DNA of 64,000 nt from Mycolicibacterium sp. GF69 (GTDB taxonomy: Bacteria; Actinomycetota; Actinomycetes; Mycobacteriales; Mycobacteriaceae), in contig NZ_QMEW01000010.1 in assembly GCF_003284965.1 (NCBI RefSeq), positions 62,001 through 126,000 on the forward strand. The letters run 5' to 3'. Of this stretch, positions 8,036 through 16,300 are shown in pieces. Position 1 is the first letter of the stretch. Each line of letters starts with the position of its first letter. The notes below the pieces were generated by a model, which was not told the origin of the DNA, made no database searches, and saw only the letters and a program-made list of their open reading frames with translations. The position numbers were made by a program, and so were the translations under genes.

Positions 8036-11000
8036 GATTCGAGTTCGGAAAGCACCTCCGCGCTGTCCATCTCGGCCACCTCGAGGTAGATCTCGGCCAC
8101 CGCGTCGAGCCGCCGGCCGTCGGGTTCGCGGGCGAGAAGCCGCTCGGCGAGCTTCGATACGCAGCGCGACGCGAACATGTCGGTGACCAACACGGTCGGC
8201 GTGTCGAGCCAGTCGCGGACGCGCGCGATCACCTGCGTCGCCAGCACCGAATCCCCACCGAGGGCGAAGAAGTCGTCGTCCACCCCGACCCGCACGCCGT
8301 CATCGACATCGAGCACGCCTTCGACGATCGCGACCAGCGCGGACTCCAGCGGGGTGGCCGGCGCCCGATAGTCCTGCCCCGCAGGCGGATCGGCGTCGGC
8401 CAGCAGACGCGCGGCGGCCTTGCGGTCGAGTTTGCCGTTCATGGTGAACGGGATCCGGTCGGCCACCACGACGATCTTCGGAATCATGTGCGCAGGCACC
8501 AGATTGCTCAGCGCCGCGGTGACCGTCCGACCGTCGACGGCGGGGTCGTCGGTGCGCACCAGTGCGGCCAGCACATCGCGTTCTCCGGGGATGACCGCGG
8601 CGACCGCCGCGTCCACGCCCGTGACCCGCTTGAGCGCCGCCTCGACCTCGCCGAGTTCGATGCGGTAGCCGCTTATCTTGACCCGATGGTCGACGCGGCC
8701 GACGAACTCCAGTGTCCCGTCGGGTAGGTAGCGCACGAGATCGCCGGTGCGGTACCAGGTTCGGCCGTCGTGTTCGACGAACTTCTCGGCGGTCAGATCG
8801 GGCCGGCCCCGATATCCGCGGGCAACGCCGCGTCCGGTGAACCACAGTTCGCCGGGCACCCAGTCCGGGCAGTCCGAACCGTCGGCGGCCACCACACGGC
8901 AGGCGTTGTTCGGCAACGGCGTGCCGTAGGGCACCGAGGTCCAGGACGCCGGCGGGTCGTCAACCTCGCAGATCGTGCCGTGCACGGCGGTCTCGGTTGC
9001 GCCGCCGAGGCCCGCGGCGCGCACGCTCGGCGCCGAGTCACGCAGCGCCCAAATCAGTTCCGGGCGCACCCAGTCACCGCCGAGCAGCACCACGCGCAGG
9101 CCGGCGAGCCGATCGCCGCCGACTTCGAGCAACATGTCGAGCCAACCGGGCATCCAGTTCAGGAACGTCACGCCGTGCTGCTCGATCAGCCGTGCCCAGG
9201 TGTCGGGGTCGCGGCGCTGGTCCTCGTCGACCATCACGACCGCACCGCCGGCGCGCAGCGGCGCGAAGATCTCGAGTACGGACATGTCTGCTTCCAGCGA
9301 CGCCAGCGCCAAGCTGCGATCGGCCGCGTCGATCCCGAAGCGGTCGGTGACGAACTCGACGGTGTTCATCACCGCGTCGTGGGTCAACTCCACCCCCTTG
9401 GGTTCACCGGTCGAACCGGACGTGAACAGCACGTAGGCAAGCGCATCGGGGTCGACATCGACGGGGTGCACGTCGATGTCACGGACGGCCGCGTCGGACA
9501 CGTCGATCACCGGCACACCGCTTCGCGCGATGTCGGCACCGCCGCACACGAGCACCGCCGCCACCCCGCTCGAGTCGAGTATCCGCGCGGTGCGCTCGGC
9601 CGGCTGGTCCGCACCGATCGGCAGGTAGGCGGCGCCGGACGCGAGGATGCCCAGCACCGCGGGGACCTGCTCGGCGCATTTGGGGCCGATCAGTGCCACC
9701 AAGTCACCGGGTCGAACACCGTTGTCGCGCAACGCAGCTGAGACGCCCAGCGCGCGGCGGCGAAGTTCACCGTAGGTCAGGTCGCCGTCGCGGCTGAACA
9801 CCGCGGGCGCATCGGGGTGAGCAGCGGCGTTGCGGAAGAACCCATCGTGGATCGCCTCCCCGCTGGGCGGCGCGGCCGTGCTGTTCAGCTCCCGCCGCAC
9901 GGCCTGCTGCTGCGCGGGCACCGCGGACGGATCGGGTGCGTCCCATGCGGCGTCATCGGTGGCCAGGCGGGTCAGCTCCGCGACGTGATAGGCGAACATC
10001 GCCTCGGCGACACCGGGCCGGAAGGCGTCGACCCGTACGTCCCAGTTGATCATCAGTCCGTCGGTCAGCGGCGTCGCCTGCGCGTCGATGAGCACCTGCG
10101 GGCCTTGGGAGATCGTCCACACCGGGGCCCCGAACTGGTCGGTGACCTCGCCGGCGAACAGATCGCCGAGCCCCAGTGCGCTGGTGTAGACGATCGGAGC
10201 GAGCACCTGGTTGCCGCGGTGCCGGCCGAGGTCGCGCAACACCGAAAGGCCGGAGTAACTGGAGTGCCGCGCGGTGTGGTGCAGCGTCTCCTGCACCGCG
10301 CGTGCCCGCTGCGCCGGGCTGCGGGTGTGTGTCAGGTCGATGTCGAGCATCAGCGAAGACGTGAAGCAGCCGACCAGTTTTTCGACGTCGGCGTGGAACG
10401 GCTCACGGCCGAACATCGGCAGGTTGAGCAGGAACCGGGAGTTGCTCGACCAGCGGGCCAGCGCATGGGAGTACGACGCCGCGACGGCCATCGCAGGTGT
10501 GATGCCGCGGCGGTGTGCGGCGGCGAACAGCGCGTCTCGGGTCGCGACGTCGAAGATGTGCCAGAGCCGGACGCTGCGACAGGGGTCCTGCTGCTCGGCG
10601 GGTGGAATCAGCGGCAGCGCAGGCGATTCGGGGAGTTCGGGCACTCGCTCGGTCCACCAACGCCGGTCTTCCTCGGAAGGTCCCCTGTCCGCGGCCGTCA
10701 GCGCGGCCCGGTACTCGCGGTAGGTGTAGCCCAACTCCGGCAGGTCGCCACCGCGGTAGAACACCGCGAGGTCGGCCATGAACTTGCGATAGCTCACCGC
10801 GTCGGCGGCGTTCATGTCCATGTCGACATGCAGCCGGGTGCCACCGTCGGGACGCAGCGACAGGCTCAGCTCGAGCACGTCGCCGTCGAGGATCTGATGC
10901 GACTTCTGCTGCCGAATGGTCTCGAGGCGCTGCTCGGCGGCTGCGGCGTCCAGATCGCGCAGGTCGTACACCGTCACGGGTAAGCCACGGTCACCGATCC

Positions 11001-11493
11001 GCTGGGTACCGTCGGGAAGGATTTCGACGCGCAGCATCGGGTGGCGCGCAACGAGTTTCGCCGCGGCCTGCCGAAGCCGCGCCGGGTCGACGCCCACACC
11101 GTCGAATTCGACGTAGAGGTGCGCGGCCACCCCGCCGAGTTGCTGATCGTCGTTGCGGCCCAGCCACATCGCGTGCTGCATCGGCGCCAGCGGGAACGGC
11201 TCGCTCTCGTCTGCGGGTGCCGGTTGGGCCGCCCGCTCGGGGCTTTCACCGCCGGAGCGTCCGGCCACCAACGCCGACCACGCCGCGACGGTGGGGTTCT
11301 CTGCGAGCGCGGCGAAGTTGATGTCGATGCCCTGCCTGCGCCACCGCCCGGACAGCGACATCATGCGGATCGAATCGAGACCGGAGGCGATCAGGTCGGC
11401 CTCCGGGTCGACGTCGTCAGGGCGGACACCGAGAAGTTCGGCCACCTCCTCCCGGACGGTGCGATCGACCGAACCCGTCTCACCAAGACCCAC
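8026..11493 (-). CDS. mbtB: MbtB, aryl-capping NRPS (ArCP-Cy-A-PCP), without thioesterase
   Basis: A 1155-residue nonribosomal peptide synthetase. Domains in order: aryl carrier protein with phosphopantetheine Ser41 in GLDSIRMM; heterocyclisation domain with the DMDMNAAD form of the cyclisation motif; adenylation domain with YVLFTSGSTGEPKG; and a peptidyl carrier with Ser1082 in FFALGGDS. It accepts the aryl group from MbtA, activates Ser/Thr, and forms the phenyl-oxazoline cap. M. tuberculosis MbtB is about 1414 residues because it ends in a thioesterase; here the protein stops 73 residues after Ser1082, and mbtT supplies that function. The start is GTG 11493 behind GGAGGG; the longer upstream frame crosses the IdeR box. 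The stop lies in a tandem repeat. Confidence 0.93.
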   Translation of the reverse strand: MGLGETGSVDRTVREEVAELLGVRPDDVDPEADLIASGLDSIRMMSLSGRWRRQGIDINFAALAENPTVAAWSALVAGRSGGESPERAAQPAPADESEPFPLAPMQHAMWLGRNDDQQLGGVAAHLYVEFDGVGVDPARLRQAAAKLVARHPMLRVEILPDGTQRIGDRGLPVTVYDLRDLDAAAAEQRLETIRQQKSHQILDGDVLELSLSLRPDGGTRLHVDMDMNAADAVSYRKFMADLAVFYRGGDLPELGYTYREYRAALTAADRGPSEEDRRWWTERVPELPESPALPLIPPAEQQDPCRSVRLWHIFDVATRDALFAAAHRRGITPAMAVAASYSHALARWSSNSRFLLNLPMFGREPFHADVEKLVGCFTSSLMLDIDLTHTRSPAQRARAVQETLHHTARHSSYSGLSVLRDLGRHRGNQVLAPIVYTSALGLGDLFAGEVTDQFGAPVWTISQGPQVLIDAQATPLTDGLMINWDVRVDAFRPGVAEAMFAYHVAELTRLATDDAAWDAPDPSAVPAQQQAVRRELNSTAAPPSGEAIHDGFFRNAAAHPDAPAVFSRDGDLTYGELRRRALGVSAALRDNGVRPGDLVALIGPKCAEQVPAVLGILASGAAYLPIGADQPAERTARILDSSGVAAVLVCGGADIARSGVPVIDVSDAAVRDIDVHPVDVDPDALAYVLFTSGSTGEPKGVELTHDAVMNTVEFVTDRFGIDAADRSLALASLEADMSVLEIFAPLRAGGAVVMVDEDQRRDPDTWARLIEQHGVTFLNWMPGWLDMLLEVGGDRLAGLRVVLLGGDWVRPELIWALRDSAPSVRAAGLGGATETAVHGTICEVDDPPASWTSVPYGTPLPNNACRVVAADGSDCPDWVPGELWFTGRGVARGYRGRPDLTAEKFVEHDGRTWYRTGDLVRYLPDGTLEFVGRVDHRVKISGYRIELGEVEAALKRVTGVDAAVAAVIPGERDVLAALVRTDDPAVDGRTVTAALSNLVPAHMIPKIVVVADRIPFTMNGKLDRKAAARLLADADPPAGQDYRAPATPLESALVAIVEGVLDVDDGVRVGVDDDFFALGGDSVLATQVIARVRDWLDTPTVLVTDMFASRCVSKLAERLLAREPDGRRLDAVAEIYLEVAEMDSAEVLSELESSA

Positions 11494-11506
11494 GCGACCC
11501 TCCGAA

Positions 11507-11525
11507 TTAGTGCAGGCTGCCCTAA
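11507..11525. promoter_or_regulatory. IdeR-box-like operator in the mbtB/mbtA divergent region
   Basis: The 19-mer TTAGTGCAGGCTGCCCTAA keeps both outer half-sites and the AGGCT centre of the IdeR consensus (14 of 19). It ends 14 bp before the mbtB GTG and 69 bp before the mbtA ATG. A second, weaker half-site (TAAGGTA on the minus strand, around 11545) lies between it and mbtA. This matches the known IdeR control of the mbtA-mbtB intergenic region. Confidence 0.75.
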
Positions 11526-11593
11526 CTAACGCGGGGAACGCTACCTTATATTCGAGCCACCAAACACACCTACCCCGAGGGGCCGCATCCGTC

Positions 11594-13264
11594 ATGAGCA
11601 CCGGTTTCGAGCAGCGTCCACCAGCAGAACAGGGCGGTCTGCGCGACCTCACGACCGGTTTCACACCGTTTCCCGCCGACCGCGCCGATGAGTACCGGCG
11701 GGCGGGCTACTGGGCCGGGCGCCCACTCGACTCGATCCTGCGCGACGCGGTGGCCGCGTGGCCCGAGCGGACCGCCGTGATCGACCCCACCGTCAGCTAC
11801 ACGTTCGCCGAACTGGACGCGCGGACCGATCGCATCGCCGCGGCGCTGGCCGACCGCGGCATCGCCCCCGGTGACCGGATGCTGCTGCAGCTGCCGAACA
11901 CCTGCGAATTCGCCGTCGCGTTGTTCGGTGTGCTGCGCGCCGGCGTCGTCCCGGTCATGTGCCTGCCCGGGCACCGATCCGCGGAACTGAACCACTTCGC
12001 CGCGGTGAGCGGCGCCGTCGGCCTGATCGTGCCCGACGCGGTCGGCGGCTTCGACTACCGCGAGCTCGCCGAGGACCTCCTGCGGGACAACCCGGCGCTG
12101 CAGCACGTGTTCGTCCACGACGAACCGGGCCGCTTCCAATCCTGGTCTGATCTAGCCGATTTCGACGGGCCACTGCCCGAACGTGCGCCGGTCGATCCCG
12201 ATGTGCCCGCGCTGCTGCTGGTGTCGGGCGGCACCACCGGGCTGCCGAAGCTCATCGCCCGCACCCACAACGACTACGTCTACACCGCGAGAGCAAGCGC
12301 CCAGGAGTGCCGCCTCAACGGTGACGACGTCTATCTCGTCGTGTTGCCCGCCGGACACAACTTCCCGTTGGCGTGCCCGGGCCTGCTGGGCTCGATGAGC
12401 GTCGGCGCGCCTTCGGTTTTCACCACCGACGCCAGCCCCGAGGCCGCGTTCGCGCTGATCGACCGGCACAAGGTGACGGTGACCGCCCTGGTCAACGCGC
12501 TGGCCAAGGTGTGGACACAGGCCTGCGAATGGGAACCGGTGCTGCCCACGTCCTTGAGACTGGTGCAGGTCGGCGGTTCCCGGATGACACCGCAGGAGGC
12601 CGAGTTCATCCTGTCTGGTCTCACCCCGGGACTGCAGCAGATCTTCGGGATGGCCGAGGGCATGTTGAACTTCACCCGACCCGGCGATCCCGTCGACGTG
12701 GTGGTCAACACCCAGGGCAGGCCGATGTCGCAGCATGACGAGATGCGCGTGGTCGACGAGTCCGGCGCCGAGGTCGCGCCCGGCCAGGAAGGCGAGTTGC
12801 TCGTGCGGGGGCCGTACACGCTCAACGGCTACTACCGGGCCGACGAGGCGAACGCGCGGTCGTTCACCCCCGACGGCTTCTACCGCAGCGGCGACCGGGT
12901 GCGGATCTTCTCCGACGGCCCGCGGGCCGGCTATGTGGAGGTGACCGGGCGCATCAAGGATGTCATTCACCGCGGCGGCGAGACCGTGTCGGCGTCAGAT
13001 CTCGAGGAGCACCTGTTCGCGCATCCGGCAGTCTATGCCGCAGCCGCAGTGGCGTTACCCGACGAGTTCCTCGGTGAGAAGATCTGCGCCGCAGTGGTGT
13101 TCAAGGGCGCTCCGGTCACACTGGCCGAGCTGAACCAGTTCCTCGACGAGCGGGGCGTATCGGCGCACTGCAGGCCCGACGTGTTGGCGCCGCTGCCGAC
13201 GCTGCCCAAGACCGCCGTCGGCAAGGTCGACAAGAAAAAGGTCATCGCCCAGTTGACGTCCTGA
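11594..13264 (+). CDS. mbtA: MbtA, aryl-AMP ligase for the siderophore cap
   Basis: A 556-residue stand-alone adenylation enzyme of the DhbE/EntE/MbtA family. It has SGGTTGLPKL (211-220), the HNDY motif (225-228) where aryl acid binders interact with substrate, GRIKDVIHRGGE in the hinge region, and the C-terminal catalytic Lys544 in TAVGKVDKKK. MbtA turns an aryl acid (salicylate in M. tuberculosis) into its AMP ester and loads it on the MbtB aryl carrier. The neighbouring gene encodes a 6-methylsalicylate-type PKS and no mbtI is present, so 6-methylsalicylate is the likely local substrate. ATG 11594 gives the family length; upstream frames run into mbtB. Confidence 0.92.
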   Translation: MSTGFEQRPPAEQGGLRDLTTGFTPFPADRADEYRRAGYWAGRPLDSILRDAVAAWPERTAVIDPTVSYTFAELDARTDRIAAALADRGIAPGDRMLLQLPNTCEFAVALFGVLRAGVVPVMCLPGHRSAELNHFAAVSGAVGLIVPDAVGGFDYRELAEDLLRDNPALQHVFVHDEPGRFQSWSDLADFDGPLPERAPVDPDVPALLLVSGGTTGLPKLIARTHNDYVYTARASAQECRLNGDDVYLVVLPAGHNFPLACPGLLGSMSVGAPSVFTTDASPEAAFALIDRHKVTVTALVNALAKVWTQACEWEPVLPTSLRLVQVGGSRMTPQEAEFILSGLTPGLQQIFGMAEGMLNFTRPGDPVDVVVNTQGRPMSQHDEMRVVDESGAEVAPGQEGELLVRGPYTLNGYYRADEANARSFTPDGFYRSGDRVRIFSDGPRAGYVEVTGRIKDVIHRGGETVSASDLEEHLFAHPAVYAAAAVALPDEFLGEKICAAVVFKGAPVTLAELNQFLDERGVSAHCRPDVLAPLPTLPKTAVGKVDKKKVIAQLTS

Positions 13265-13303
13265 TGCACCTGCGCAGGGCTTTGGTCTCGGCGCTAAAGG
13301 TTC

Positions 13304-16300
13304 TCAGGACACCTGGTCCGCGGGCTCCGGTGCGTCGAGCAGTTCAACGAGGCGTTCGGCGACCGCCGCAGCCGTCGGGTACTCCCAGAGCAGCGTCGGC
13401 GGCAACGACAACCCGGTCTGCTTCTCGAGCTGGCGCAGCAGTCCCACCGTCATGATCGAGTCGACGCCGACCTCCACCAGCGGAAGACCGGTCTCGACGT
13501 CGGCCTCGGCCACGCCCAACTGCGCGGCGACGGCGGCCGCGACGACCTGCGCGACTCGCTCCGGATCCGCGTCAACCAGGCCCACCGGTGGCGCGTCCTC
13601 GATGCCGCAGGCCGTCTCCGAAGGCGCCACATCGGCGAGCATCGGAACTGCAGCAGCAGCCGGAAGTAGAGGCAGCACAACAATATTCGGATCGTCGTGA
13701 CGCATGGCGAGATCCAGTGCACGCATCGCCTCGTCTGCTCCGACGGTGTCCATACCCAGTGCGTCCAGTTGTGCCGCGACGAAGCCGGACGTCGAGCCCA
13801 TACCCAGGCCGCGCCAGGCGGTCCACGCGACGCTGACGGTGCGGTCGCCGAGAGCCTGCCGGTGCCGTGCCATCCCGTCGAGGAACGAGTTCGCGCACGC
13901 GTAGGCGCCCTGGCCGGGGAAACCGGCGAGATAGCCGCACGACGAGAACAACACCAACCAGTCCAACTGCTCCGGTGGGAATACCTCGTGCAGGGTGAGC
14001 GTGCCGTCTACCTTCGGCCGCATCGCCGCGGTGAAGTCCGCGGGCGTCGTGTTGACCAACAGCGCGCCCGCCTCGACACCGGCCGCGTGGATCACGCCGC
14101 GCACCGGCGGCAGGTCGCGCAACGCGGCCCGCAGTTCGTCGGCGGCTCCAGGTGCGGCGATGTCCATCGCCACGCTGCGAACGGACACCCCCCTCTCCTC
14201 GAGTGCGGTGACGGTGCGGACCAGATCCGAATCCAATTGCCAGGTGGCGCGATCCGGCATACCGCTACGCGACAGCAACACCAGCCTGCGCGCGCCGATG
14301 TCGGCCAGCCGCTGCGCCATTCGCAAGCCCAGCGCTCCGGTCCCGCCGGTGATCACATAGGTGCCGCCGGCCGAGCACTGCATCGGTGTGCCGGTCGCCC
14401 GCCCGGCGGACGACAGCCGCGCACTCAAGGCGACGCCGTCACGCAGAGCAACGACCGGGTGACCGTGCACCGCGGCGAGCACGCCGACCGGAAGTTCGGT
14501 AGTCGCCACGTCGAGCACTCCCGCGAACACCTCCGGGTGCTCCGCGGCGGCGACCCTGGCCAAGCCCCACAGCGGTGCATGGGCCACATTGCCGCCCTCG
14601 TGCACATCCTGGGTGAGCACCCACGTCCGCGCCTTGGCGCCGTGCTCGAGCAGTGCCCGCAACGTCTGCGTCACCACACCGACCGAGCACTCCGGCGAGT
14701 CATGCCTGCTCGGCAACACCAGTACAACCGCGTCGCGGTCCAATGAATCTGCCGCGCCGGCGATTTCGGCAGGACCGGCACAATGCACCCAGGGTACGTC
14801 GGCGGCCGACAGGTCACGCGCCACGAACTCGCGCGTCGCGGCGTCCCCGCCGACCGTCACGACCGCCGCCGGCCGGGCGTCCGCCTGCCATGGCACCGGC
14901 TGCCACGACACCCGGTGCAGCATTGCGGAAACATCGCTGCCGGAGGGATTCTCGAGCTGTTCGAAGGACATTCCGGTCAGCGAGGCAAGCACCTTGCCGG
15001 ACTCCTCGGCCAGCAGCACGTCGGTCGAGGTGGTGCCGGGCCTGCGCCGAACGTGCAGCAACGCAACTGCTGGGGGTTGGCCGTGCACCTGGACGCGGTC
15101 GATGCGGGCCGGCATCCGCAGCCGCGGCGGCCCGTCGAACACCGTGGAGGCGGCAGACGTCGCCGCATCCAGCAGCGGGGCCCACGACGTCGCTGCCATG
15201 CGGTCGCCGCGTGCGGCAACCCTGGCGAGCAGTTCACCGTCGCCACCGTGCAGTTCGAGGATCTCCCAGTCGAATCCCATCGCGGCGACGCCCAGTGTCG
15301 CCAGCCTGTCGACGACGTGGCCGGACGGCAACAGATCGCGACATACTTCGCGCGCGGCGGGTTCGTCGAGCACTTCGCCGAGGAGGTCCTCGATATCGTC
15401 GTCGGCCGCGGCCACCGCACTGCTGTGGGTCAGCCACCCGCCGTCCTCACCTTGTTCGTCGTCGTCGACGAGGCGCGTGGCCAGGGTGAGCCCGCGATCC
15501 TGCAGCACCACCTGCACATCGCGGGCGCGGCCCGGCGCCACCGGGGTGCGCAATCGGACATCGACCAGGTCGGTGCCGGCGCGGTCACAGCGCGTACGCA
15601 AACCGCCGGCCGCTTCGAGGAAGGTGTTGATAATGACGGCGGCGGGCACGATCTCGGTGCCCTGCACCGGATGGTTGCCCGGATAGGGTCGGGTGTCGAG
15701 GTCGACCCGGGTCTGCCACATCTTGGAGGCCACCGCGCCAGTCACCTCGATACGGCCGCCGAGCAGAGTATGGCTGTCGACGTCGTGCACGCCGCGGCCA
15801 CCGGGCGGCGGTGTCGGCGTGCGCCAGAAGCGACGATGCTGCCACTGCGTCACCGGCAGCTCGGCTGCCCACGGCACGGTCGCCGACTTGTGTTCGACCG
15901 GCGCGCCGTGGCAGTAGAGCGCACCGACCGCCGTTGCCACCGAGTGCATTTCGGGCCGGTCCCGACGCAGCAGCGGAACGACGGCGTGCTGGTCGACGCC
16001 GGCCGAGGTGAGCGTCTCGACGATCGAGTGCGCCACCACCGGATGCGCCGACACCTCGAGGAACAGCCGATGCCCATCCTCGATCGCGGCGGACACGGCT
16101 TCGGCGAACCGCACCCGGTCGCGCAGGTTGGCCACCCAGTAGTGCTGGTCGCGCGGCGCCTCGGAGCGCGGGTCGGCCAACGCCGTTGTGTAGAGCCGGG
16201 TCTCGGGTGTGCGAGATGGCGGCAGTTGTGCCGTCAGGCGGCCGAGTTCGCCGGTGAGAGCATCCATAGCCGGACTGTGGAACGCGACGTCGGTGTTGAC

